In this document: in pieces, positions 1 to 10,822 of the stretch | Layout of the letters: each line of letters opens with the position of its first letter | How positions within the stretch are numbered: position 1 is the first letter of the stretch | Assembly: GCF_030936135.1 (NCBI RefSeq) | Contig: NC_082603.1 | Span: 34,204,329-34,268,328 of the forward strand | Length of the DNA: 64,000 nt | Origin: Gavia stellata | Taxonomy: Eukaryota > Chordata > Aves > Gaviiformes > Gaviidae | Direction of reading: 5' to 3' | Notes under the pieces: model-generated | The model's input: only the letters and a program-made list of their open reading frames with translations | Databases searched by the model: none | What the model was told of the DNA's origin: nothing | Made by a program: the position numbers and the translations under genes

Positions 1-30
1 CCGGTGGAGCAGCAGCACATCACGCACAAG
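1..30 (+). CDS. CACHD1: CACHD1 exon (3' end only, cut by the window edge)
   Basis: The first 30 bases read [10 protein letters not shown] in the phase required by the next exon (phase 0), followed by a gt dinucleotide (AAG|gtctgg). That donor is weak beyond the GT. The end is therefore less certain than for the other exons, and the exon start lies outside the window. Confidence 0.6.
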
Positions 31-3000
31 GTCTGGCTCCTTTTCTCTTGCTTTAGTCCTACCTTTTCTAATTGCTGAGGTGGCAAGGACTGTAGAGAAG
101 CTGCTGTCTGTGTTTGATTTCAAAGGCATAAAATCGTACGTTTTTCACTTAGGAGCCTTTGGTAGCAAATGACATTCTGAACCACCCAAACTTCGTCAAG
201 AAAAACCTCTGCAACAGCTTCAGTGACAGAACAGTTCAGCGGTTTTATAAATTTAATACCAGCTTAGTGGTAAGTATGTTTTTCTGTTTTATTTTGCTTT
301 TGAATGTACTTTGGTTGGGTTGGGTTTCTTTTGGTGGAAACACAAATCCTTGCCAGGATCAGCAGACAAGGCTCGAAGCCAGCCTTCCGCATGGATTGGC
401 CTCCGTTCACCCTCTCCAAACACAAAATCAGTGATCTGGACTGCACAAACGGGGCTTGCACGAGGAGTCAGTTGACATACAAGGGATTAGGGATGTGATA
501 GCTGGCCAACTGTGGTTGATGTCTGCAAAGTCTCATCCAGCATCATGAAAATAAGTTCTCGGTCATTGGGTGAGGAGTTTCCAGCAGTAGTTGGGATTTT
601 TTGCATTGGATCCTCTGTCGTCCTCCTGTGACATGGGTAGTAAAGGTCTCTTTTTAGCTAGGTGATCAAATAAATGCATTTACTGATGCAACTTGCATTT
701 GCAGAGTATCATTTGTCAAACTGCAGTCTTGGGAGATGTGAATGCTCTGCAGTCCCCGTGGGTCATCCGTGAGCTTCCTCTTGTGCTGAGAGGTCTAAGC
801 CGGGGCTGTCGTCTCTCACTGCGCTGCGAATGCCGATGGCAGCGCCACAGAGCCACCCTTGCAAGATCACTGCAGAATTATTCAAAAGGTGTTAAATTCT
901 GTGGGAGAAGCTGCTCTTTAAATAATACTTCTAAATTATTACTGGGAGGAGAAGGTGGGAAATGAGTGTCAAAAATATTTTAAAGTTATGTCAGAGTATG
1001 TTGATTATGTCAGGTAGGCTTAAACATTTTCCCCACACTTGAAATGCAAAACAGAAAGTGTATTTCTGTAAAGGAAATTGTATAGGACAGAGCAAAAACT
1101 TAAGATTGTGGCATGCAAATAGGAATCGGGAATGAGTCTGCCTACCAAATAGATCACAGCTGCACAGTGCTGTGGTGTATGTTTTTATAGTACGTGTGCC
1201 AGGAATTTTTCAACAAGCCGTGATGGTGCCTCCCCGTCAGAGCGGAGCCTCTTTGCGGAGGTCACCGGTGGCAGGGACGGTGGGGATGGGTCGGTGGGCG
1301 ATGCGAAGGAGTGAAATGTAACCTGCTGTCGGCAGGATATCAGACTCAACGCTGCTGCGGCATCTCGTCATGTTTACAAGCTAACCGTCTTTTTTTTCTA
1401 TCTTCAGCAAAGTCTTTCCACCCAGCAGTAGCTTGGAAGCAGAACTCAACAGGTTGATGAACAATTTTATAAGCTTCTTATTTGTGAAAGTGGCGCTCCC
1501 ACGCATTTGTCTTCCCTCAGCTCTGCATGTTTCCTTGGAAGGGGGAAAGTCTTCAGCTCCCTAAAACGACGGGTTTCTGGCTACACCGTTGACACTGTTT
1601 GTTTTTTTTCCCAGGGTGATCTGACAAACCTTGTGCACGGCAGTCACTGCTCCAAGTACAGGCTGACGAGAATCCCCGGCACCAACGCCTTCGTGGGAAT
1701 CGTCAATGAGACCTGCGATTCACTTGCTTTCTGTGCCTGCAGTATGGTAGACAGACTCTGCCTCAACTGCCACAGGTGAGCAGGAGGTGGGAAATGAATG
1801 GGCCAATCCAGGCATTTACTTCTTCCCTCTTTCTTGATTCAAGGTTTATAAAACTACATTTCTTTTATAAGCTAAATGAAAACATGCAGTGCAAAACTGA
1901 AATGAAAACAAAATAATTCCTTTACCTACGGTATTTGTAAGAGGCATGGTGACTTAGCATGCCTCTAATCCTTTGCCATACTGCCAGTGTATTAAAACAC
2001 AGGGTAGTTTGTCCTTGACATGTTTGGGTAGATAATGTTAAAAGACCACAACAGTTTCCGTTTCTCAGGGGCAGTTATCTGTGGATCAGGCCCTTTGTTC
2101 TGGCATATTAATACCCATGGATTAGCATCGTTTTTTATTGAGGGGATCCTGGTGCTTGCAGGAGATTTTGCCTACACCAGCATCATTACATGTTTGTTGC
2201 ACTGTCAAGAAGGATCCTTGCGTCTAGATCTGAGACTTGTCCAGGGGTTGTCTGCTTTTTATATTTCGGGGGTGGGTAACAGATCGGAGAGGCTCTATTG
2301 TTACACTGTCCTCAGTCCCAGTGCAGAATAGAGCAATCCCCGTGCTTCTGGGGGAAGGAGAAAGGTGATTGAACAGCCTTCTCCATGGTGAACTGCTGTT
2401 ACAGAGCTCTGCCGGGGGGTTAAAATCATGGTGCAGCATCTGATGCATTTTCTGTGTGTTTTCTGACCCTGAAGAATGGAACAGAACGAATGTGAGTGCC
2501 CTTGCGAATGTCCTCTGGAGGTAAATGAATGTACCGGCAACCTCACTAACGCCGAGAGCAGGTAAGAACGAACCTCCTCCAATGGAGCAGCATGTGACAG
2601 AAGTTAATGCACAAAATTACTTGTTTGTTCATGCTAACTTACAGGTGATACAGGATAGAATAGATGGTATTTTTAGTATAATTAAGCAGATGATATGCAA
2701 TAGGTAAAACTGATGTTTTTCATTGATTGTGCTTTGACTACTTCTGTAATACAAGGCTTTGCTTTTTGTCCCAATATAGGAATCCGAGTTGTGAAGTTCA
2801 TCAGGAGCCAATGACTTTCACAGCAATCGATCCAAGCCTACAGGATGCTCTCCCGCAGTGCATTAACACTCAGTGCAATCAGAGAACAGAGAGCGGGTAA
2901 AGTGGCGTTCTCCATCCCTCAAAATATACTGTGTTCTTGAAATAATTAAGTGAAAATAGCTCTTCTTTACATGGTTTAAAGACAAAAAAAAAAGATAAAA

Positions 3001-6000
3001 AAAGAAGTATGACGCCAGAATAAGATATTATAGCACACTCCAATGGTGACGTTCTGCTGCAGTGCAGAAAGAGAAGACCTCAGTATTCCCATCTGAGTCG
3101 CGTAACACCATTAATAGCAAACAAATGGCTTTCCCGTCATGCTTTGTGACTCTTGAGAACCAAGGGTTGTGCAAGTGGAAGATTTGCTGTTGAAAGGACA
3201 ACGAATTCTTCCTTTTAGCAGAACGGATAGCGCTGCTACGTTTGTCTGCCTTCTGGAGGAATGGGCTAAAGCGTTCACAGAAAGTAGGCAGTACTTCCGC
3301 GGTGGTGACTTTGCAGCACGTTAGAGATGGTAGCTGCCTGTCAACTTCTGGTTTCCTGCTTCTCTGCTCTACTCCTGACATTACGTAGACAAGCTTGAGG
3401 GCTTATTTTTTGCTAGTTACAAGCGCTCTCCAGGGAACTGAGGTTGCTAGAACGTATCGTGCTCTGACCAGCCTTTCCAAATCCTTTCTTCCATCTTCCA
3501 AAGGACTGCAGAAAAAGGGTGGAACCGTAGTCAGACTTCACCACGCTGAAAAATGCCTTATTGGAGGAGTTACAAGTAGGAAGTTCTCCCTTTGCTCAGT
3601 CTGAGTGATGAGGGAAAAAAATCAAAGCAAACAGACTGGGAAGATGCATGCTGAAGATGCAGCTTCCCTGTATAACTTCCTTTGTGGTACTTGAGCATTT
3701 TATGAGAAGTTTTTTGTGGCCAAACGTTACATATGTGGGGGTTTACAGATGATTTTGGCCTCCCTCTTGTCTCGCGATTCTAAAATAGACGGAGCTACGC
3801 CAAACGAGACGTGTTGGACTTGAAAGTAAATCTGGTTTTCTTTCGGTTTTAATTTTCAGGGATTGCTTTGGTGTGTTGGACTGTGAGTGGTGTATGGTAG
3901 ACAGCGATGGGAAGACCCATCTGGATAAATCCTATTGTGCCCCTCAGAAGGAATGCTTCGGTGGCATTGTGGGAGCGAAGAGCCCGTATGTGGATGACTT
4001 GGGAGCAATAGGTAACTCTGCCGTTCTGAACAGATGCTGCATTTAACTGTTTGTATTCAATAACATGCACTTTCAGTGCCAGAGTGTGCTTCACATAACG
4101 TGTTTATCTCTTATGCTAGTGGTAAATTAGCATAAATAGTACATCAAGCAGTAAAGAAGTAGCATCGGGACTGTTGTGGGTATTAGATTTTTGAACATAT
4201 TGATGTGTAGCTATACATTCCCGTCTTTAAGATGTACCCTCTCTGAATTTCTTCTCCTATTTAAAGTGTGCTGTCCTGCATGTGCACAGTTAAGCACCTA
4301 GAAAGCCTTCAAGATCTTCTCTAATCTTCAGGGATGTTGATTTAAACCTTTCTGCAGAGCACTTATGGGCTGTTCTTCCTCTGTTTTGTCCCTTTTGATT
4401 TAGGAGATGAGGTAATCACTCTGAACATGATCAAAAGTGCACCGGTCGGCCCAGTGGCTGGAGGCATTATGGGCTGCATTATGGTGCTTGTCCTAGCAGT
4501 ATACGCATATCGTCACCAGATACATCGGAGGAGTCACCAGCACATGTCACCTTTGGCTGCCCAGGGTGAGCTGATAACTCTTCAGAGAGAAATAGTAGGG
4601 TGGGAATTGAAAAAAACAAAACAAAACAAAAACCCCACAAAACCAAACCAACCAATCAAAAAAAAAAAAAACAACCCCAAAACCAAAACCTCTTTCCTTG
4701 GTTTTGTTTCAACGCTTCACCCCATTTTATTTCCCTTTCACCAACCCATATAAAAGTCCGGTCTCGCCCAGGGTGCTTGTGTATTGCTGCCCTCTCCTGG
4801 GTGCAGCCAGAGCTGCTGCCGCCCGAGGAGAGTCTGCCCAAAAACCTTCACGTGCGCTTCTTGTCAGGAAGCTGAAGTTACGCTTTTTCTAGAGCCAAAA
4901 ATATAAGCCCAGCTCCACAGCTTTCGGGACCTTGTCATAGCACACCGATCGCACACGTTTATTTCTGCCCAGGAGTGGTGCTTTGGGGAGTATTACAGTT
5001 TTCACACCCTTTCTGCTGGGGCTGTTTGGGATGTGTCTTTTTTCACTTGTGTTCCCTGCTTCTGGTCCATGTGATCTTCATGGAATATCTATACATAGAT
5101 AAAACCACTGAAGTCTGAGAGACAAAACTGTGTTAGGGAGAAAGGATACTGGTAGAAAGATACAGAGGTGAGAAGTGTGATCAGGGCTAATTACCTCTAT
5201 ATTTGATTATACTCTGGCTCTATTTTGAATCAGTTCACTTTCTTGAAAACTTTAAAGCCTGTTCCTTTCAGGGGGAGGTGGGGTGTATCGTTTTCCGGGG
5301 ATCCCTAGCCCCATCTGTCTTGGAAAAAGAGCACACCAAGCTCAGACTGCATCTCTTCATGCAGTAACGCAAAGTGTTTCCACTATATTACCAGGGTGAC
5401 AGCCGTTAGTAAGATGATCCAAAATTTTTCTCTTAACAGTTGCATTTTTCTGTTTGTAATGGTGTGTAGAAATGTCAGTGCGTATGTCGAACCTGGAAAA
5501 TGATAGGGACGAGAGAGACGATGACAGCCATGAAGACAGAGGAATCAGTAAGTACCAAATCACTTTGCTGTAAAAAAAAAAAAAAGTTAGATTAAATGAG
5601 CCATTTGTTTTCTTAATATGCCAGAACTAAAAATACGTGAGGAAGCCCTGGGCTGATTAGCAGTAGAAAATGACAGAACAATGTTTTAGATTGAACTGTC
5701 ACTTCCAGTCCACTTCTAGTCTTGTGATGAAAAATTACATTTTTTACTTTTAAAAGACTCTAATCTCAATTATGTGCAGAGGAGGTTTGCCCCTTACACC
5801 CCCCATTGTGACCACTTCCAGAAATAGCTTAAAAATAGCTTCCAGATCAGCTTAAAAACTGCAATTGTGACAGTACAGGGTATGGAAAACTCCTACCTTT
5901 GTTCAGCCTTGGAAAGGAGAGGCCAAGTCTGGCATGTACGTTCAACAAACGTGGCAGTAAATCTTATTTGCATTGATTTGGGATGCTTGTACTTCTTTAG

Positions 6001-9000
6001 GGTGCAGTAGAAATGGCACGATACTGGTGTACTGTAAGATGAGCCGGTGCACCTAAACTCTGGGAGAGCTCCAGAGCCAGACCAGATCCCTGTCTCTGGG
6101 CCCTCACTAAAACAGAACTAAAACAATACCCAAGATTTGAAACTCTGTCAACAAAGACTGAAAAATAAGCGTACCTGAGTTTCATGGCTTGCATCTACTG
6201 CTTCTCCAAGTCCTTTTTAGTTTCATTTTGAGTTGGCTTTCAGTGCTGCCACAGGTTCTTTAGCATTGGCACAGTAATTCTCTACTTTCTATTAATCCAA
6301 GCAGATGAGGTGAATGAGTTCGACTGGATCGTGATCTATTCCACATTTAAACCCCATCTCTTCACTCCTACTCTGTGGCTTGACAGTCTTCTTAAAAGAA
6401 GTAGTATTTGAGAAGAATTAGTTTGCAGAAAACCTATTCCCCTGTGCCTGATTTGTCCCACTGATATGATTCAGTAAAAGCACTTCCTTTAAAACCAGTT
6501 CTGTTTCTTTCTCTCTCTCAGTTAGTAACACTCGATTTATAGCAGCGGTAATAGAGCGGCACGCCCACAGCCCAGAACGCAGACGCCGGTACTGGGGGCG
6601 GTCGGGAACGGAAAGCGACCACGGTAAGACCTTGAATCACTGCCCTGGCCCCAGGTTAATGATTGTGGTTACTCAGTTTCCTTCAGATGTCTGTCACTAT
6701 TAGTGCTGCAGATAAGGCTGCCAAAACCAAACCAAATCAAAAACCTTTGCTCCTCATTGCTTCACAGTTACATAGTTTTGACACCCTTCAGCAGATGATG
6801 CTGTCCAGCGAGGGAGCTGGTTTTGTCGGAGCAGTGGTACGGCAGCAGCTGAACACCGTGCTCTGCCTGTCTGATTTTGGGTTCTGCCAGCTTCACTGGG
6901 TGACCTGAATTCAGACCGACAGAAATGGTACCGCATTTACCACGCTCTTTTTCTATCGCCAACCCTAACAGTCTAGATGTTCAGTTGAGATAATGGACCT
7001 CTCATACTTAAGGAGAGAAAGCAAATCCCTTGCAATCAAGTCAGCATCTCTACTGCTCTTCTATTTGACGTGACATGCACATCTTTCATAAAATCCTAGC
7101 AACGTCTGCTGGACACCTGCGTTTGCTGGGGTGAAGTAAGCATGGATTTAGAGACTAATGTGTCAGGTGCCTCCTTAGCCTTTCTGTTGCATATTCAGTC
7201 CATACCATTACCGCAGAGGACATCTTACATCACCTTTAAGCAAATAACCTTCAACATTAACTGTGTACATGTATAGCAATGAAGGGTATTCAGCTGTGTG
7301 TGTTTGCCACACGCACACACTTCAACCCTGTTCAGGTTTGGGGAATTTTGATACGTCTCTCATGCCCTGAGACTAAGTCTTCTTAAACCTTGAAAGCTGT
7401 TAGAAGGGTGTCATGCTGTTGACTCATGAGGCTTAATATAAATTAAGACGAGGGTTAGGCAAAGCAGGCTGCCACAGATGTCAGCTCTAGCTGCGTGTCG
7501 TAGTGGCTGAATGCGTTACAGCAGACCTGTTCAATTATGTTCAATTATGTTGGTTGCACTAATGGAATTGCTGAGGGACAGGAAATCTGAAGGCCGAAGC
7601 CTTGGCACGTGGATGAACAGATGTCTGAGGGACAACCTTGCTTTAGGAGGAATTGCCCTGGATTTGGGGCCAGATTACCTGTGCTGATGCAGATTTGCTA
7701 GCCTAATGCTCCTTTTGCTCCATTTCTGATGCTCCTAGCAAATCCTTCCCATCTTTCTAGTCAACACATCAGGGTTAGCAGGGTAACTGTCTCCCTTTTT
7801 CTGAAATGTGCGCTTCTATTTTTAGTTTCTGTAATTCCATCTTCTTCAAAGGGCTGCCCAGTCTTCTTCCTTAATTCCTCTCTGCCAGCTAGAAACCATG
7901 ACTCAGACCATGGGAAATGAGAAACAGCTTTGGGTACTTAGCCTGATATTTTTAACACACTTCTTTTAGGTGTCTCAAGCTGAAAACCTGACCGAGGTGC
8001 TCAGAAGCACTAGTGGTTTTTCAGCTCTTAGCCAAAGTTTTTTCTCAGAAAGATTATTTTTCTAATTAAAGCAAGATCTTTTTCCTTTTAAATTCTGTTT
8101 GTGTTTTTGCATTTACAAATGCTGAGGTGGTTTTGTTTGTACTGCAAACTGGTTTTGAGTGGTAACAGCTGGTTTCAGCAATAAATCCAAATCTCATAGT
8201 AACTACTAGCACCTGCTTCAAAAGAAAGGGACAGAAAATCTCTGAGGGACCTGTTAGAGACAGCTTCCTCGCTGAGAAAGCACGATCTTGTCTTGCAAGG
8301 GTTAGCTAGCTTTCTAGTGACATCATTTCCTTAGGATATCCCAGGGAATGCAACTGATCTGGTTTTCTTTTAACTTCTCAGACTGCAGTAGCAGATACTT
8401 TAGCCAAAGGAGAGCCTTCAGTTAATTGCGCTGTGTGCACGGGCTTAGCTGGAAGTGTCAGTACTGTTTGGCTTAACGGACCTGCTGTGTGAAATGCTTC
8501 CCATGTGGATACAATAGCTTTCTTTAACCGTATGGAAAGCTCACTGGCATTAAGAACAGCTGCTTGGTTTTTGCAAATAGACACTCGCAGGTGAAAAGCG
8601 CTCTCTTCCTCTTAAAAATATAATACTGTGATTATACAAGATGATGTGCAGAAGTTTTGCTGCTTCCAGAAACAGTAGCTGGCGATCCTTCCTAGGAAAG
8701 GTGTCGTTTGAGAGGAACAGAGGTAATGGTAGTGGATCCCAACTACTTCTTGTCTGTTTGTAAAAATCCAAGTAATATCTTAATAGATACCACCCGCAAA
8801 AAAGTTCTGCTATGTTTTGTTTTTAAAATCAGGGCTAGCAATTCTACCGTAACAAACTGTTGAACGCGTGATTGTTTTTTACTGTTTGGGGTGGTACAGA
8901 CCACAGGTCCCCAGAGTTCATAAACAAAGATGGTGACAAGGGAAGGGATCCATTGTGAACTTACAGGAGAGGATGGGTTTGTTTGGTTTTTCTTTTTCTA

Positions 9001-9381
9001 TTAGTTAAAGAAAACTAATTGTTTTATTCTCTATAAAGCACTGACTGTGTCTGATTCCATGAAGGGTGCAGCAGCCAGCACCGTGGAATATTGACCTTTT
9101 AGTCTTGCTTTTAATTCTTAGTCGTGCTGATGTATTTTCCAGGCTACAGCACTATGAGTCCTCAGGAGGACAGCGAAAACCCTCCGTGCAATAATGACCC
9201 ATTGTCGGCTGGTGTTGATGTTGGAAACCACGACGAAGACTTAGACCTGGACACGCCACCTCAAACAGCTGCCCTGTTGAGTCACAAGTTTCACCACTAC
9301 CGGTTGCACCACCCGACTCTTCACCACAGCCACCATTTACAGGCTGCAGTCACGGTACACACTGTGGATGCAGAGTGCTAA
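1..9381 (+). CDS. CACHD1: CACHD1, 3' part of the gene (C-terminal 414 residues, ten exons)
   Basis: Spliced coding segments are 1-30, 153-269, 1615-1775, 2475-2561, 2780-2896, 3860-4011, 4404-4565, 5470-5547, 6522-6623 and 9143-9381. All phases agree and they total 1245 nt including the stop. The product is the C-terminal third of VWFA and cache domain-containing protein 1, a type I membrane protein related to the alpha2-delta calcium-channel subunits and reported to modulate voltage-gated calcium channels. Seen in the sequence: an ectodomain stretch of about 172 residues (1615-4011) with 19 cysteines; N-glycosylation sequons NTS, NET and NLT; one hydrophobic transmembrane helix coded at about 4440-4510; and an acidic, arginine-rich and finally histidine-rich cytoplasmic tail ending TVDAEC. 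The VWA and most of the Cache region lie upstream of the window. The next gene, RAVER2, is on the same strand, as in human. Identity rests on remembered CACHD1 sequence and synteny. Confidence 0.93.
153..269 (+). CDS. CACHD1: CACHD1 coding exon (39 codons, phase 0/0)
   Basis: The acceptor is ttttcacttag and the donor is GTG|gtaagt. It encodes a segment beginning [14 protein letters not shown] and ending [10 protein letters not shown], with an NTS glycosylation sequon near the end. The region lines up with the alpha2-delta segment that precedes the conserved GVLDC-type cysteine motif, and the join to the next exon (LV|GDLTNLV) keeps the frame. Confidence 0.88.
270..1614 (+). other. CACHD1 intron
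   Basis: Intron between phase-0 exons. It is unique sequence with no repeat family or RNA gene that I recognise. An exon-like segment at 1408-1452 was considered and rejected because it carries an in-frame stop. Confidence 0.8.
1615..1775 (+). CDS. CACHD1: CACHD1 coding exon, cysteine-rich ectodomain (phase 0/2)
   Basis: The acceptor is ttttttttcccag and the donor is CACAG|gtgagc. It encodes [18 protein letters not shown] and continues to LCLNCH plus a split Arg codon. It has six cysteines and an NET sequon. It corresponds to the membrane-proximal, disulfide-rich part of the alpha2-delta-like ectodomain. Confidence 0.93.
1776..2474 (+). other. CACHD1 intron
   Basis: Intron of about 0.7 kb with normal gt..ag ends. 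I see nothing else in it. Confidence 0.85.
2475..2561 (+). CDS. CACHD1: CACHD1 coding exon, Cys-dense (phase 2/2)
   Basis: The acceptor is gaccctgaag and the donor is AGCAG|gtaaga. It encodes [18 protein letters not shown] and then [10 protein letters not shown], with five cysteines in under 30 residues and an NLT sequon. Spacing of the type CxCxCxC suggests a compact disulfide knot close to the membrane. Confidence 0.93.
2780..2896 (+). CDS. CACHD1: CACHD1 coding exon, ectodomain (phase 2/2)
   Basis: The acceptor is cccaatatag and the donor is AGCGG|gtaaag. It encodes [18 protein letters not shown], then LQDALPQC and [11 protein letters not shown]. It contains three cysteines. Confidence 0.93.
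2897..3859 (+). other. CACHD1 intron
   Basis: Intron of about 0.96 kb. It has a short A-rich patch near 2980-3005 and is otherwise unremarkable. A 117-codon minus-strand open frame at 3028-3381 has no recognisable homology and is treated as chance. Confidence 0.85.
3860..4011 (+). CDS. CACHD1: CACHD1 coding exon, ectodomain with GVLDC motif (phase 2/1)
   Basis: The acceptor is ttaattttcag and the donor is GCAATAG|gtaact. It encodes [17 protein letters not shown], then [18 protein letters not shown] and a short acidic linker to the membrane. Five cysteines are present. The GVLDC string is also found in alpha2-delta proteins, which supports the family assignment. Confidence 0.93.
4012..4403 (+). 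other. CACHD1 intron
   Basis: Intron of about 0.4 kb with normal ends and no recognisable element. Confidence 0.85.
4404..4565 (+). CDS. CACHD1: CACHD1 coding exon, transmembrane segment (phase 1/1)
   Basis: The acceptor is ttttgatttag and the donor is CCCAGG|gtgagc. It encodes the single membrane-spanning helix, approximately [20 protein letters not shown], followed by a basic stop-transfer region (RHQIHRRSH). The small-residue pattern GGIMG at the start of the helix could support helix packing; this is inference. Confidence 0.95.
4566..5469 (+). other. CACHD1 intron
   Basis: Intron with an A/C-rich low-complexity tract near 4608-4690 (runs of A broken by C and CC). Nothing else is recognised. 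Confidence 0.8.
5470..5547 (+). CDS. CACHD1: CACHD1 coding exon, cytoplasmic (phase 1/1)
   Basis: The acceptor is ggtgtgtag and the donor is GGAATCA|gtaagt. It encodes [18 protein letters not shown] and then DSHEDRGI, a short charged, acidic segment just after the membrane. It is 78 nt long, so skipping it would not change the frame. Confidence 0.93.
5548..6521 (+). other. CACHD1 intron
   Basis: Intron of about 1 kb. I see only ordinary unique sequence and a CT-rich acceptor tract at its end. Confidence 0.85.
6522..6623 (+). CDS. CACHD1: CACHD1 coding exon, cytoplasmic basic region (phase 1/1)
   Basis: The acceptor is ctctctctcag and the donor is GACCACG|gtaaga. It encodes [18 protein letters not shown] followed by [16 protein letters not shown]. 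The length of 102 nt is frame-neutral. The arginine run could be a retention or trafficking signal; this is inference. Confidence 0.93.
6624..9142 (+). other. CACHD1 last intron
   Basis: Intron of about 2.5 kb. Minor features are a short GT/CA-rich patch near 7300-7320 and a tandem 10-bp duplication at 7531-7550. No recognised mobile element or RNA gene. Confidence 0.8.
9143..9381 (+). CDS. CACHD1: CACHD1 terminal coding exon with stop
   Basis: The acceptor is gtattttccag. It encodes [18 protein letters not shown], an acidic [11 protein letters not shown] stretch, then a histidine-rich tail (9 His in 18 residues) and the C-terminus [10 protein letters not shown], ending at TAA 9379-9381. Confidence 0.96.
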
Positions 9382-9585
9382 GGACCAACGACAGAAGAAA
9401 CCTAACTTGTGAACAATGATCCCTGCAGCAACGGGCAGCTTTGTTTCCGTGCTTTTCACCAGGAACGATTTAACTAACTTCCTGAGTAAACTGTTAGGCA
9501 TAAAAGCTTTACATTTTTATAAATGTAAGGTTGGCTCTGAAATGGAAGGGAAATGTGCTTGATGAATGGACCTGCCATAACGTTT

Positions 9586-9591
9586 AATAAA
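9586..9591 (+). terminator. Candidate proximal poly(A) signal of CACHD1
   Basis: AATAAA about 205 nt after the CACHD1 stop. Use would give a short 3'UTR that excludes the poly-G run. Confidence 0.4.
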
Positions 9592-9785
9592 ATGGAGCAG
9601 GAGGCACGTCAGACCTCCAGAAACAGGGACACAAGTTTATACAGCAGCTGAAGCTTTGGAAGCCCTGTTATGCTGAGCCGAGAGGAGAGAGAGCGAGCTT
9701 AAAAGAGCCAGAGATGATTTGGTTTCCTTAACTGGAAGAGCAGAAATCTGTACAGCCGAAGAGTAAAAAAGTGCCAGATAGAGGC

Positions 9786-9809
9786 GGGGGGGGGGGGGGG
9801 GGGGGGGGG
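9786..9809 (+). repeat. Poly-G homopolymer (24 G)
   Basis: Uninterrupted run of 24 G, followed by CGGGG, inside the CACHD1 3'UTR. It is a (G)n simple repeat; its true length may be unreliable because such runs are hard to sequence. Confidence 0.9.
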
Positions 9810-10816
9810 CGGGGAAGGCTGTTGGTTTCTCTGCGGTTTGTTTCGCGCATAGAAAGTTCACTGCTCCGACAATTGCTGTATGGAACCGGGGACAATGCAT
9901 CTCAAGATTTTTAAGTAAAGGATTATTTTTCTACTATTTATTGAACTTGAAACTTTGGGGGGAGGGAGGGGAGAAAACATGTTAGCAATTCTCGACAACT
10001 ACCACATATATTCTGTGATGGTGAAGTGGTTCTTCCGAGGAAGACATCTGTTTCTTATTAGCTGATATTCATCCACTGCCCCACTCTGCAAAAGGGAAAA
10101 TGAAGAAGTTGTTTCTGACGTGTTTACATTATGAATGCTTTCTTTTCCACAATTGTTTTGTGTAAATATTACAACTTGATTTATATTACAGTATTTTCTT
10201 CCTATTTGCAGAGGAGAAATCCTGTACTCCGTTACTAAAATTCTGAGAATTCTGCCCATAAACTTCTCCATCTTTACCTCTTCCATTGTCTGTAAAGGTT
10301 TCCTGTGTGGAAGTAATAAAGAATTAATTTAGCATTAGTTACCAGATAATTCCAAATGAAATCTGTGCCGTTCTTCTGTTTCCTTAGGACACTGTCAAGA
10401 TCAGAAGTAGGGATAAACCAATGCTTTGTAAAACTTGGGTTACTGTGGAAGGTATCTTTCTGAAATGATAATTTTAAGCTGCTGCTGTTTGTCTGGAATT
10501 TAACATTGCTTGGTAATTCAAACAAAGATTAATCAACCTGTCTACAACACAGGGCATCATGATTATAAATTAGTTTTAAAACACAGTGTTGTATTTTAGC
10601 TTCACATTTTGTGATTACAATGATATAAAAACATTCTTGCACTGTGCATATGATAAACATCCATTTATGTGTAGGGTTTTTTTAAAATCACTTGTTTTAA
10701 TTAATATGGTACTTAATTATGTAAAAAATTGGTTCTTAAACAGTACGGTAAAATAACTATATGTGTGATATCAGGATACCCCTTTATACTATGTATAAAA
10801 TTAAAATCTCTAGTGA

Positions 10817-10822
10817 AATAAA
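10817..10822 (+). terminator. Candidate distal poly(A) signal of CACHD1
   Basis: AATAAA in AT-rich sequence about 1.4 kb after the stop. Use would give a 3'UTR of roughly 1.45 kb. Confidence 0.4.

Noticed and set aside
1408..1452. Possible extra CACHD1 exon (pyrimidine-rich tract, tcttcag acceptor, AACAG|gttgat donor, 45 nt)
   Set aside because: Joined in phase 0 after the preceding exon it reads into a TAG. Direct joining of the flanking exons keeps the frame and matches the alpha2-delta family alignment.
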